Below are positions 1 through 8,123 of a DNA stretch of 54,997 nucleotides, one piece after another. Each line of letters opens with the position of its first letter. Within the stretch, counting starts at the first letter, position 1. The position numbers and the translations under genes were made by a program. Below the pieces are notes generated by a model, which was not told the DNA's origin, ran no database searches, and worked only from the letters and a program-made list of their open reading frames with translations. This stretch comes from CAZMYM01 sp964620325 (GTDB taxonomy: Bacteria > Bipolaricaulota > Bipolaricaulia > UBA7950 > UBA9294): contig CAZUIM010000017.1 in assembly GCA_964620325.1 (NCBI GenBank), forward strand, positions 1-54,997, written 5' to 3'.

Positions 1-140
1 CGAGTTCCCCACCCGCTCATCGAGGGAACTCGCAAGGAACTCGCTGCCCCGCAGCGAGTTCCCGTCCTCATCGGGCGTATAGCGAAAGACGGAGATCCCA
101 TCTGTGGGGTCTCCGTCTTGCGTTTCGCCGAACAGGGACC
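1..140. repeat. Hairpin-rich tandem repeat, unit 1
   Basis: Positions 1-78 form a conserved core repeated at 141-218 with two mismatches. The core holds two perfect stems: CGAGTTCCC (1-9) pairs with GGGAACTCG (24-32), and GGAACTCGCTGC pairs with GCAGCGAGTTCC across a CCC loop (36-62). The core is followed by a unit-specific hairpin (about 80-129) in which GACGGAGATCCC pairs with GGGGTCTCCGTC and an outer GCGAAA pairs with TTTCGC. The window starts at the core, so more units may lie to the left. Function unknown. Confidence 0.8.
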
Positions 141-260
141 CGAGTTCCCCATCCGCTCATCGAGGGAACTCGCAAGGAACTCGCTGCCCCGCAGCTAGTT
201 CCCGTCCTCATCGGGCGTGCCAGAAGCGGGACAGGCCGTGCGCTTATCCCGCTTCTGCCT
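141..260. repeat. Hairpin-rich tandem repeat, unit 2
   Basis: Second copy of the 78-bp core (141-218). It differs at two positions; one (GCAGCTAGTT) puts a mismatch in the long stem. The core is followed by a different hairpin, AGAAGCGGGA pairing with TCCCGCTTCT (about 222-257). A constant core plus a variable but always self-complementary tail in each unit is the notable pattern. Confidence 0.75.
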
Positions 261-501
261 TCGAGAGGCGCGACCCTCTGCAAGGTTCGCGCTGCTCGAG
301 TGCCCCTACGTCTGTACCACCTCTGTACCACCTGTGAATAGAGATCGGCTTGCTTCCTGACTCGTCGTTCGTTGTGGATCTCCCGGCGGCGATGATGCGT
401 CGAAGGCCGGCATTGAGCTTGGCCAGGTCCGACTCTCATCCGCTTTCCATCCATCCTTACCGTGCTTCGCATCACCGGTGCTGCAGCTTGCCTACCAGCC
501 G
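261..501. other. Non-coding stretch downstream of TolB-like gene
   Basis: No gene is supported between the repeats and the stop of the minus-strand propeller gene. A short direct repeat (CTGTACCACCT twice, about 309-330) is the only other feature seen. Confidence 0.5.
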
Positions 502-2562
502 TCACTGCTCTCTTCTGCACACACGCCAGACAGGGGCACTGAGCCTTGCATCAACGGCGATCACCGTCGTGCTCACTCCCGTTCCGAGATCGTGCACGAG
601 CAACGCCCCGGTGTCCCCCTCCGCGCCGACGAGCGCGATACTCCGACCGTCTGAACTCCACGATGGGGATCTTGAGGCGGACCAACCTGTCTCCAGACGC
701 CGCATCGCTCCGGTCTCCATGTCGTAGACGTAGATCTCGCCGCCCTGGTCGTCGGAGAAGCCAAGTGCAATCGCGGAATCATCCGGCGCCCATGTCACGG
801 TCAGGTTCCGATGTTGCACGGGGGGAGATCGAACGTCTAGCTGGATCTCCTTCTTGGATCGCGTGAGCCAGTTCAGCAAGACCAGCTCGTTGCCAATGGC
901 GCCCAGTGCCCAGTCGCCCGATGGAGAGAAGACCACCGCTCCAAGGATCGTGTCATCGTCGAAGTACTCCTTCTCTCCCGCTTGCTCATCGAAGATGAAA
1001 GGGTACAGCCCCCGCGTGATCCCGCCGATCCGGTCTCGCGGGAGCAAGCGGTAGTCCCAACCCCACGTCACCCCGCGCAGCCCTGTTCCATCGGGCCGCA
1101 CGGACCAGATCTCGTCGTGCGTTACTGAGCCGGCGACGGTGAAGTAGATCCGCTCGCCATCGAGTCCCCACGCAAGCTCGTCGGGCATCCACGGCGGCAG
1201 GTAGGGGTTGAAGCGAAGGATCGTCTGCACGTTCATCCCGGCTCCGTCTGCCACAAGAAGTTCACACCAATCGGCGACGTATCCACCCTCTGGGCTCGGG
1301 AGCGGCGCCGTCCTTGGTAGCCGCCTCAGGTACGCCATCTGCTCGCCGCTGGGAGACCACGCGATCTCCCCTGGCACGACACGGTCAGCAGCCTGCCACG
1401 TGCGTCCATCCATCGTGGCGAGCCAGAGCTCTGCAGTCTCGTCCCCCGCGGCATCGCCTCCTCGAAAGTAGGCAAGGTGGGGTTGCGGCGGTTCGGGAAG
1501 GTTTACCCGCCATAGCCCCTCGTCCCGGCCAAGGAACGTCGGAGCGCCAGGAAGCAACCACCATTCGCTGATCTCGCTCTCGATCGGCTGGAAGTGCCGG
1601 GCGTCGAGAGAAAGGAGTCCAGGAGTGCCATCCTTCACGATGAAGATTCTGTCGCCGATCCATGCGATCGGGCTGCTCGGGTCCACTCCCGAGATCACTC
1701 GACGGAGCGAGGTGCGTCCAGCTCCCTCCAGCAGCCAGAGATCCCACGTACCGGCGAGGTTGGACACAAACGCCAGCCCCAATGGTCCGAAAGCGAGCGC
1801 GCTCTCCTCGCTTGCTCCCGGGAGGACGGGTACCGGAGCGCCGACGGTGACACCGTAGACCTCTTCCCAGGTCGGCAGCGGGCGGTACGACCGCTCAAGA
1901 TCGTGCCGAGTGACAAGGGAGATCGTATAAAGCTTCGAGTGCCCTGCGCGATCCGAGAGAAAGGCGATCTCGGACTTGTCTGGCGAAAAGGCGGGAGAGC
2001 GGTCATCGCCCGGACCTTCGGTCAATGGAATGGTGCTCTCCTCGCCCAATAGCAGGAGATGGAGTTTCTTGTCCCCGCCCCGCTCGATGCTGAGAACGAC
2101 ACTCAATCCCTCCCAGCCAACGGCGAGGCTCTGAGGATCGATCCCGGGAGCCCTGCAGAGGCACACCGGGCCTTCGCACGCTGAGGCCGCACGATACAGG
2201 GCTACATCTTCCCCTTCCTTAGCCAAGTAGAGCGCACTACTCCAATAGAGCCTGTCAGCAATCTGCGGCTGAACAACTGAGGTGAACACTGCCTTCTCTG
2301 TCTGCACACGGATGGGCGTCATCTCGCCGGGGGGCAGAAGCCATGGAAGGGTAGAAGCCTGGACGGAAAGACCTACCGCTACCAAGAGGAGAGCCGTTGC
2401 CAGCGCCCAAAGCGTCGTCCTGGGCCACCTCGGCGCTTGGAGGTGAGACCTTTGAGGGTAGATCCCAGGAGACTTCACCCTGATTGACTGCACGCGTGCT
2501 GCCACTTCACCCCTGACTCTACGCATGACACCTACCCGCCCCATTCCGAGTGTCCGGTCCAC
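502..2562 (-). CDS. Membrane-anchored TolB-like/WD40-like beta-propeller protein
   Basis: 686 residues from a GTG start. ATGs at 2544 and 2526 are alternatives; a TAGACT -10-like box at 2573-2578 lies close to the GTG. A basic N-terminus is followed by one hydrophobic segment (about residues 50-68), so the body is probably exported or anchored outside the membrane. The body carries at least six TolB/PD40-type blades, seen as SPAFSPDKSEIAFLSDR, IAWSPSGEQMAYL, VVFSPSGDWALGA, VTWAPDDSAIALGF and PSWSSDGRSIALVG. No catalytic domain is visible. Such propellers usually bind proteins or ligands; the partner is unknown. It stands alone among repeats and mobile DNA, so it may be acquired cargo. Confidence 0.75.
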   Translation of the reverse strand: MDRTLGMGRVGVMRRVRGEVAARVQSIRVKSPGIYPQRSHLQAPRWPRTTLWALATALLLVAVGLSVQASTLPWLLPPGEMTPIRVQTEKAVFTSVVQPQIADRLYWSSALYLAKEGEDVALYRAASACEGPVCLCRAPGIDPQSLAVGWEGLSVVLSIERGGDKKLHLLLLGEESTIPLTEGPGDDRSPAFSPDKSEIAFLSDRAGHSKLYTISLVTRHDLERSYRPLPTWEEVYGVTVGAPVPVLPGASEESALAFGPLGLAFVSNLAGTWDLWLLEGAGRTSLRRVISGVDPSSPIAWIGDRIFIVKDGTPGLLSLDARHFQPIESEISEWWLLPGAPTFLGRDEGLWRVNLPEPPQPHLAYFRGGDAAGDETAELWLATMDGRTWQAADRVVPGEIAWSPSGEQMAYLRRLPRTAPLPSPEGGYVADWCELLVADGAGMNVQTILRFNPYLPPWMPDELAWGLDGERIYFTVAGSVTHDEIWSVRPDGTGLRGVTWGWDYRLLPRDRIGGITRGLYPFIFDEQAGEKEYFDDDTILGAVVFSPSGDWALGAIGNELVLLNWLTRSKKEIQLDVRSPPVQHRNLTVTWAPDDSAIALGFSDDQGGEIYVYDMETGAMRRLETGWSASRSPSWSSDGRSIALVGAEGDTGALLVHDLGTGVSTTVIAVDARLSAPVWRVCRREQ

Positions 2563-2871
2563 TTCTGGAGCTAGTCTAGCATGTCCAGTTTCGGAAGGGT
2601 GTTAACGGTTCACGCCTCCTCGTGACGTCGTTCGCGGACCGCTCCCAGGGATCTAGGTCGGGCCTTCATTCTTGAATCGCACCCATCACACTCCGTCCCG
2701 GATCTCGCAGAAGCGAATTCGAGAGTGACAGTCTCACCCCGACGCCCCCTCCCACGACCCTATCCTAGCCAGATCGATATGTCATTGCAAGACCTGACCC
2801 CGGTCCCGGGAAGAAGGCCGACGAAATAGGGTACGTGTCCCTCGATTCCCCGGATTCCCCGGGATGGAGCA
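2563..2871. other. Intergenic region before higBA
   Basis: About 310 bp between the propeller gene and the higB promoter. No coding sequence or RNA gene was recognised. Confidence 0.5.
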
Positions 2872-2900
2872 TTGACATGTATCACGTGACGCGTTACGAT
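2872..2900 (+). promoter_or_regulatory. higBA promoter, leaderless
   Basis: TTGACA (2872-2877), 17-bp spacer, TACGAT (2895-2900). The GTG of higB begins 7 nt after the -10 box, so the transcript probably starts at or next to the start codon. ATCACG (2881-2886) and CGTGAT (2907-2912) form an inverted pair around the -10, a candidate HigA operator. Confidence 0.7.
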
Positions 2901-2907
2901 TCAATCC

Positions 2908-3189
2908 GTGATCAAATCGTTTGCAGATCGGCAGACCCAAGAGCTGTTCGTGACCGGCAGGTCAAGGCGACTTCCGCCGGAAATCGCACGCCGAGCAAGG
3001 CGCAAGCTCGAATACATAGACTTGGCGGCCGACTTGAACGACCTGCGGATCCCTCCGGGGAATCGACTCCACAAGCTTGGGGGAGACCGAACCGGGCAAC
3101 ACGCAATCGCCATCAATGAGCGATGGCGCGTTTGCTTCCGATTCGTCGACGGTGACGCCTACGATGTTGAGATCACGGATTATCACTGA
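2908..3189 (+). CDS. higB: HigB/RelE-family toxin, plasmid maintenance killer type
   Basis: 93 residues with a GTG start. The sequence fits the HigB (PF05015) fold: the opening MIKSFADRQTQELF, the central RLPPEIARRARRKLEYID helix region, LRIPPGNRLHKLGGD, then INERWRVCFRFVDGDAYDVEITDYH, which carries the conserved NERWRICF-type strand and the terminal D-YH. Family members are ribosome-dependent mRNA endonucleases neutralised by HigA. Toxin-first order with the antitoxin 13 nt downstream is typical of higBA. The start follows the -10 box by 7 nt with no Shine-Dalgarno, suggesting a leaderless mRNA. Confidence 0.93.
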   Translation: MIKSFADRQTQELFVTGRSRRLPPEIARRARRKLEYIDLAADLNDLRIPPGNRLHKLGGDRTGQHAIAINERWRVCFRFVDGDAYDVEITDYH

Positions 3190-3202
3190 TGGGAGGTGTG
3201 AC

Positions 3203-3517
3203 ATGAGCATTCCAAACACGAGGAAGAGAAAAGCCCGCCCCATCCATCCGGGGGAGATGCTGCGGGAGGACTTCCTCCCCGACTACGACATGACCGTAAC
3301 TAGTCTCGCCAGGTCATTGGGTGTCTCGCGTCAGACCGTGAACGAGTTGCTCCGTGAGCGCCGATCGGTGAGTCCGGAGATGGCGTTGCGTCTTTCGCGC
3401 CTGTTCGGGAACTCCCCCGAGTTCTGGCTCAACGCGCAGCGCGCGGTCGATCTGTGGGACGCGGCGCAGGTTGTTGGGGCCGACGTCGAGCGCATCAAGC
3501 CGTTGACCGTCCCGTAG
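3203..3517 (+). CDS. higA: HigA-family antitoxin, XRE-type HTH
   Basis: 104 residues. The ATG was chosen because GGGAGGTG lies about 5 nt upstream and because the protein then opens like other HigA proteins; the frame stays open further upstream inside higB. HPGEMLREDFLP is the HigA signature, followed by a helix-turn-helix (TVTSLARSLGVSRQTVNELL) and the conserved GNSPEFWLNAQ motif. It should bind and inactivate HigB and repress the shared promoter. A good ribosome-binding site here, against none for higB, would favour antitoxin synthesis. Confidence 0.93.
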   Translation: MSIPNTRKRKARPIHPGEMLREDFLPDYDMTVTSLARSLGVSRQTVNELLRERRSVSPEMALRLSRLFGNSPEFWLNAQRAVDLWDAAQVVGADVERIKPLTVP

Positions 3518-3581
3518 GGTAGTCCGTGCACAAACCGCGGTCCCACGAGGCCCACGAGGCCCACGACACGTTGCTCGAGTC

Positions 3582-3639
3582 GGCAGAAATGGGGGTCAGA
3601 TCTTGTCTTTGGCAGAAATGGGGGTCAGATCTTGTCTTT
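3582..3639. repeat. Perfect 29-bp tandem duplication at the RAYT left end
   Basis: The 29-bp unit beginning GGCAGAAATGGGGGTCAGAT occurs at 3582-3610 and again, identical, at 3611-3639. Each carries GGGGTCAGATCTTGTCTTT, the element end sequence. The inner copy encodes the C-terminal SKDKI and stop of the transposase. Confidence 0.9.
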
Positions 3640-4494
3640 TGACTTCTGCTGTTCCGCAACTCGCGACGCGATGCGGCTGATCGTTGAGTAGTGGAGCCCC
3701 AGATGATCCTGGACCTGGGCAAGCCTGTACTCGTGAACCCGCACAGCTTCAAAGATCTTCGCGTCCCGAACTTCCTTGCTCTCCACTCCGGCGAACAGCT
3801 GATCAAGGCTGGGTCTTGAAACGAGCCGCTCGCGGCGCGGGATTTCCCTTTGTCGTTCCGCCTCATGCAGCAGCGGGGTCATCTCGTCGACGAAACGGTC
3901 GGATCCCATCAGCACACCACCTCGAAGCTCGTCCCACACCTCGGCGCCCTGTCCCTGTCGGACGAACTTGCGATACAGGGTCTTCGCCTCCTGCGAATCG
4001 CGACTGAACTGCGACAGGATCCACTCCGTCGTCAGCAGCGGCAGAGGCTCTTCCTGCCCCGCCGTGGCGCGGTAGCTGCTCCACGGCCAGTGCCGCACAC
4101 TCCGTACCATCTTCGCACGGACGGGGTTCAACACGACGTAGCGAGCCAACTCAAGCAGGTGGCTCTCCTTCTGCACCAGGATGGACTTGAACCGCCCCTG
4201 AAGGACATGTCCGGCACGCCGATGCCGTCGGTTGAATCGCTGCGTGTAGACCCCGTTGAGGTGACGCATCCCGCGGGAGAGATTGGCATCCGGCGTTTCG
4301 AGCAGTAGGTGATAATGGTTGGTCATCAAGCAGTAGGCGTGGCAAACCCAGGCGAATCGCTCTACTGCGTCGCCAAGGATCTCCAGGAATGCGTGCCGAT
4401 CCGCATCATCAGCAAAGATCTCCTGTCCCGCATTCCCTCGAGAGGTCACATGGTACAGTGCGTTCTCGTATTCGATTCGCAGTGGTCGAGCCAT
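3625..4494 (-). CDS. REP-associated tyrosine transposase (RAYT, Y1_Tnp)
   Basis: 289 residues. The Y1 HUH nuclease domain fills roughly residues 1-130: MARPLRIEYENALYHVTSRG start, HYH metal-binding motif at 60-62 (LMTNHYHLLLE), and the candidate catalytic tyrosine at 119 in ELARYVVLNPVRA. A basic linker leads to a C-terminal helix-turn-helix-like segment (about 245-280). The family cuts and joins single-stranded DNA at hairpin repeats and is usually domesticated at low copy number. A TATACT box lies 6 nt before the ATG and no Shine-Dalgarno is seen, so the mRNA is probably leaderless. The reading frame looks intact. Confidence 0.92.
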   Translation of the reverse strand: MARPLRIEYENALYHVTSRGNAGQEIFADDADRHAFLEILGDAVERFAWVCHAYCLMTNHYHLLLETPDANLSRGMRHLNGVYTQRFNRRHRRAGHVLQGRFKSILVQKESHLLELARYVVLNPVRAKMVRSVRHWPWSSYRATAGQEEPLPLLTTEWILSQFSRDSQEAKTLYRKFVRQGQGAEVWDELRGGVLMGSDRFVDEMTPLLHEAERQREIPRRERLVSRPSLDQLFAGVESKEVRDAKIFEAVRVHEYRLAQVQDHLGLHYSTISRIASRVAEQQKSKDKI

Positions 4495-4500
4495 GGGAGA

Positions 4501-4529
4501 AGTATACCGGGGGCGACATCAAAAGACAA
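4501..4529 (-). promoter_or_regulatory. RAYT promoter embedded in element end
   Basis: On the minus strand TTGTCT (4524-4529), a 17-bp spacer and TATACT (4501-4506). The -35 box falls inside the 21-bp terminal repeat (4519-4539), and the ATG follows the -10 box after 6 nt. Confidence 0.7.
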
Positions 4530-4692
4530 GATCTGACCCTATTTCCTCCGTCAGGGCGGACCCGTGCAACGTCACCGCTTCGCAGATGGGCCGATTGCGC
4601 ACCGGCCGGCCGCCCCTGGTCGTTCGAAGATCTCATCCGGCGGGCGCCGGCAGATCTTGCGTGTCCTCTCGCCGACTTCGCCGGCGTCCGCC

Positions 4693-5847
4693 TCAGTATC
4701 GGTAGATGGCAGCGAGTCCCGTCTCCGTCGGCATACGATCGCGGGGAACGATCACGACGCGTCCGCCCATCTTCAGGGTCAGCGTTCCCAAGTCGTCGAG
4801 CACATCGTCGACCTCCGGGTCCGCCAGCTCGGCGGACTCAATCTCGCCGGTCGCCGCGTCGATCCGCCCGGGGATCTCGCGGTCGGCTTCGATGAGAAGC
4901 GTCGCGACCCGCCCGCCGACAGCCGCCTTGGCGACCTGCGCCAGTTCGGCATCACCGAGCCCCTTGGACCGTGCGTTTCCGAACTCTTCGACCAGTCCGG
5001 CCAAGCGCGCCAGATAGTGAGGCTCGACGACCTCCCAGGCTCGCCGGCGGAGCTCGTCGATGGATGCCATGCCATCCGGGTGGGCATCGATGCTTTCCCC
5101 TACGAGAAACGGGTTGTGGCTGAGCTCGTGGAACATGTGCTGATGATCCGGCAGCGCCGCCAGGATCAGCGGCAAGCCGGATGGCTGAGAGTGGTGCTCC
5201 AGAACACCACGGTCCACCGCGCGGAAGAAGCGCTCCGCGTCGATGTCCACCTCGGACTTCTTCCCGCCGTGCCCGTGGTGCATGGGCGAGTGCCCCCCAC
5301 CGACGCCCCCGTACGAGGCGACGGTCTGGTGTGGTTCGGTCAGTTCCTCTCCCAGTGCCTGGGTCATCGTCTGCGGGACGCCCTCGGCCGGTTCGATCTC
5401 GTCCAACGCATCACGGTTCCCCTCGAAGAGCCTGATCTCCTGTCGGTTCAACCCGAGAACCTGGTAGCGATCGGCCGATTGAAGGATGTGCAGCAACGGC
5501 TTGGTGTGAAAACTGTCCGCCACCACGGCCAATTCGGGGACCGGGCGCTGGAGTTTATGGACTCGGAAGTACCCTTTCGCGCCGAGTACGGCCAGCCCGT
5601 CGAACGTGTGATTCCAGAAGTCGCGGTCGTCCGCCAACGCCAGGAACGGCTCGAGCAGTGGCCGGACATCGCGACTTGAGAGTTTCTGCAACAGCGACGC
5701 CTCCAGGGCCTTCACCAGATTTCCGAACCGGATCGGATCCTGCTGATTCTCCGGATGACGCCGGTGCGTCGACTGATAGAGCGACAGGCAGGGTGGCTCG
5801 GGATGCTCCAGAATCTCCGCCGCGTAGTCCTTGTCGAGCGTGTTCAC
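4693..5847 (-). CDS. baeRF-type (bacterial archaeo-eukaryotic release factor-like) protein, family 3-like
   Basis: 384 residues from a GTG preceded by GGAGAAG. The N-terminal part (MNTLDKDYAAEILEHPEPPCLSLYQSTHRRHPENQQD) and the central VLGLNRQEIRLFEGN strand match the baeRF_family3 layout, a bacterial relative of eRF1/Pelota. The eRF1 GGQ catalytic loop is represented by a His/Gly-rich loop (about residues 178-196, GGVGGGHSPMHHGHGGK). The third domain ends near residue 375. The role in bacteria is not established; peptidyl-tRNA release or ribosome rescue is inferred from the fold. It is monocistronic here. Confidence 0.75.
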   Translation of the reverse strand: MNTLDKDYAAEILEHPEPPCLSLYQSTHRRHPENQQDPIRFGNLVKALEASLLQKLSSRDVRPLLEPFLALADDRDFWNHTFDGLAVLGAKGYFRVHKLQRPVPELAVVADSFHTKPLLHILQSADRYQVLGLNRQEIRLFEGNRDALDEIEPAEGVPQTMTQALGEELTEPHQTVASYGGVGGGHSPMHHGHGGKKSEVDIDAERFFRAVDRGVLEHHSQPSGLPLILAALPDHQHMFHELSHNPFLVGESIDAHPDGMASIDELRRRAWEVVEPHYLARLAGLVEEFGNARSKGLGDAELAQVAKAAVGGRVATLLIEADREIPGRIDAATGEIESAELADPEVDDVLDDLGTLTLKMGGRVVIVPRDRMPTETGLAAIYRY

Positions 5848-6149
5848 CGTCTTCTCCTCTCCTTTTCACTCACGCAAGAGCGGCCTTCCCGCGGGTCCTT
5901 CGTCGCCATCCGTTCACAAGATCGAGCGTACGGGATGGGCCGTCGTCGGTCAATCGCGTCGCTTCCGGCGCTCGTGCGCCGCTCGCTCTCCGCTGGGGCG
6001 GTCGTGACTCATGACGGTCGCCCGCTTCGCATCGGGAATGCATCGCCCGCCCTCTGATGCGAACTGAACGAGGCGACGAGCGACGATTGCGCCCGCCCCG
6101 CCCCGCGGCTACCATCGCAACACGTCAGGATCCTCGAGGGAGGTCGACC
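5848..6149. other. Intergenic region between divergent genes
   Basis: About 300 bp separating the release-factor-like gene (minus) and the lamin-tail-like gene (plus). Nothing beyond the two ribosome-binding sites was recognised. Confidence 0.5.
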
Positions 6150-6617
6150 TTGTCGTCCGCGGTCAACATCGGACTCGCCATCGTCGCCGTCGTCGTCCTC
6201 GTCCTGGGCGCGGTCCACCTCGACGCCCTGAACTTCTCCGCATCGCATCCGATCCAGTTCGTCGAGCCGTTCACGTACAACGCGCTCGGAAACGATCGGG
6301 CCAATCTCAACGGGGAGTTCCTCACGATCGAGAACCAGGGGGACGAGCCGGTCGAACTCTCCGAATGGACCCTCGAGAGCGACGCTGGGAAGAGGTTCGT
6401 CTTCCCGGACGGGTTCACCCTCGAGCCGCGCGAGCGCGTGACGATCTACACCGGCTGCGGGGAGAATACGAACGCCGATCTGTATTGGTGCTCGCCGGTG
6501 CCGATCTGGGACGACAAGGTAGGACTCGCGAGCCTCTACACGGCCGACGGCGACAAGGTGGCCGTCTACGGGTACGACGTCGCCTGCACGACCTGCCAAA
6601 TCAAGCGGAGAAACTGA
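6150..6617 (+). CDS. Membrane-anchored lamin-tail-like (LTD) domain protein
   Basis: 155 residues from TTG 6150, chosen because GAGGGAGG lies just upstream and the protein then opens directly with an N-terminal membrane segment (about residues 5-24). The rest resembles a lamin tail domain: GEFLTIENQGDEPVELSEW, the following DAGKRFVFPDGFTLEPRERV strand, and an ITYTGCG-like turn (TIYTGCGENTNADLYW). Bacterial LTD proteins are exported and usually bind nucleic acid or envelope partners; this one has no nuclease domain attached. Four cysteines in the mature part could form disulfides. It converges with the symporter gene. Confidence 0.65.
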   Translation: MSSAVNIGLAIVAVVVLVLGAVHLDALNFSASHPIQFVEPFTYNALGNDRANLNGEFLTIENQGDEPVELSEWTLESDAGKRFVFPDGFTLEPRERVTIYTGCGENTNADLYWCSPVPIWDDKVGLASLYTADGDKVAVYGYDVACTTCQIKRRN

Positions 6618-6632
6618 GCCGGCGGTCGGCCG

Positions 6633-8123
6633 TCAGACCACGGATCTACCTCTTCGAACCGCCGCCGTCGATCGATCGAGCCCCGGATCCTCCCCGAACA
6701 CACGGTCGAGATGCGCGTCGGACGGCCTCTCGGTGACCAGACTGACGAAGACGAGGAGGAGCAGGCCGACGCCGAGCCCCGGGATGAACCCGTGCAGGCC
6801 GAACGGGGAGCCGATCGCCATCCAGAGGAGGGCGGTCGTGAATCCGCCGACCGAACTGGCGAGGACGCCGATCCGGGTCGCCCGCCGCCAGTAGAGCCCG
6901 AACAGGAGCGGCCACAGGCTGGTTGCAGCGATGACGGCGAACGAAAACGCCGTCAAGACGAGGATCAACGCCGGCGGACGGATCGCGATTCCGAGGGAGA
7001 CGACGCCGACGATTGCGCTGACGATCCGGCTCAGCCGGACGATCTTCCGATCGGCCAGCCTGCGGCCGAGGCCCTTCACGACGATGTCCTGCACGACGGC
7101 GCTCGAGGTGATGATCAGAATCGAGGCGAACGTCGACATCCCGGCGGCGATCACCCCGGCGAGGAAGACCGCGCTTCCCCAGGGCGACAACACGGCCTTC
7201 GTCAGCGTCGGGATCGCAAGATCCGAGTTGACGAGGTTCGGATGCAGAACCCTCGCGATCGCCCCGTCGAGATACGGGAGGACGGCCATGCTCCCACCGA
7301 TCGTGACGATCAGCGTCCCGATTCGAAGGACGTCGGCCGACTTGATCGAGACGAACCGGACGACGAGCTGGGGCATCCCCCAAACGCCGTAGCTGACGAT
7401 CAACGCGAACGAGATCAGCCCGGCCCAGCCCCACAGCCCGGGCGTGCTCACCAGCCCCGGATCGATCGCCGCGAGGGCGAGATTCGCCGCAGAGAGGCCA
7501 CCGACCGCCTTCAACGCGGCGACCGTCAGCAGGATCAGCCCGACGCCCATCACCCACGCCTGGAAGAACCCGGTCCAGACGACGGCGAGATACCCGCCGA
7601 ACGAGACATAGAGGATGATGATCGCGCCGGAGAGAAGGACGCCGGCCGCGTACGGGATCCCCATCAGCACCTCGAACATCCTCCCCATCCCCTGGATGAT
7701 GCTGACGTTGTAGATGATCAGAAAGAGGGCGATCACCACCGCGGTGAAGACCCGTGCCGCGTTCGTCTGGAACCGTTCGGCGAGGAAGCCGGGGATCGTC
7801 ATCGTGCCGAGTCGCTCGCTCGACCGCCGCAGCCTGCGCCCGAGCACGATCCAGACGAGGGTGCAGCCGACCAGAACGTTGATCGCGCCGATCCAGAGGG
7901 TTCCCATCCCGTATCGATAGGCGAACCCTCCACCGCCGACGATGACGACCGAGGAGAAATAGGCGGCGACGTACGAAAGCGACGTGACCCACGGGCCGAT
8001 CTTCCGCCCACCGAGGTAGAAATCTTCCGAGGTTCGCATCCGCCGCGATGTGAACAGGCCGACGGCGATCAGACCGACGGTGTAGGCGACGAGGACGACG
8101 ACGTGGATCGCGGTCTTGCTCAC
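6633..8123 (-). CDS. Sodium:solute symporter (SSS family)
   Basis: 496 residues from GTG 8123, chosen because GGAGGAAGC precedes it and because it overlaps the upstream small gene's stop as GTGA. About 13 hydrophobic helices in the LeuT-like SSS order. Typical landmarks are SEDFYLGGRKIGPWVTSLSY after the first helix, YVSFGGYLAVVWTGFFQ in the middle, and MSTFASILIITSSAVVQDI further on. It imports an organic solute with sodium; the substrate cannot be read from sequence (pantothenate, proline and acetate carriers are relatives). The accessory peptide upstream supports the SSS assignment. Confidence 0.88.
   Translation of the reverse strand: MSKTAIHVVVLVAYTVGLIAVGLFTSRRMRTSEDFYLGGRKIGPWVTSLSYVAAYFSSVVIVGGGGFAYRYGMGTLWIGAINVLVGCTLVWIVLGRRLRRSSERLGTMTIPGFLAERFQTNAARVFTAVVIALFLIIYNVSIIQGMGRMFEVLMGIPYAAGVLLSGAIIILYVSFGGYLAVVWTGFFQAWVMGVGLILLTVAALKAVGGLSAANLALAAIDPGLVSTPGLWGWAGLISFALIVSYGVWGMPQLVVRFVSIKSADVLRIGTLIVTIGGSMAVLPYLDGAIARVLHPNLVNSDLAIPTLTKAVLSPWGSAVFLAGVIAAGMSTFASILIITSSAVVQDIVVKGLGRRLADRKIVRLSRIVSAIVGVVSLGIAIRPPALILVLTAFSFAVIAATSLWPLLFGLYWRRATRIGVLASSVGGFTTALLWMAIGSPFGLHGFIPGLGVGLLLLVFVSLVTERPSDAHLDRVFGEDPGLDRSTAAVRRGRSVV

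Larger units (their letters stand above)
3582..4539 (-). mobile_element. RAYT element with inverted ends
   Basis: A transposase gene is bracketed by perfect 21-bp inverted ends: GGGTCAGATCTTGTCTTTTGA at 3622-3642 (and a second, nearly complete copy just outside) and its reverse complement at 4519-4539. The gene's last codons and TGA stop are supplied by the left end, and its -35 box lies inside the right end. A minimal self-contained element is therefore likely. No target-site duplication was identified. CCCACGAGG repeats at 3542-3559 lie just outside. Confidence 0.7.

Noticed and set aside
68..520. Minus-strand open frame over the hairpin repeats
   Set aside because: Arginine-rich, crosses both repeat units and overlaps the propeller gene end; no motif.
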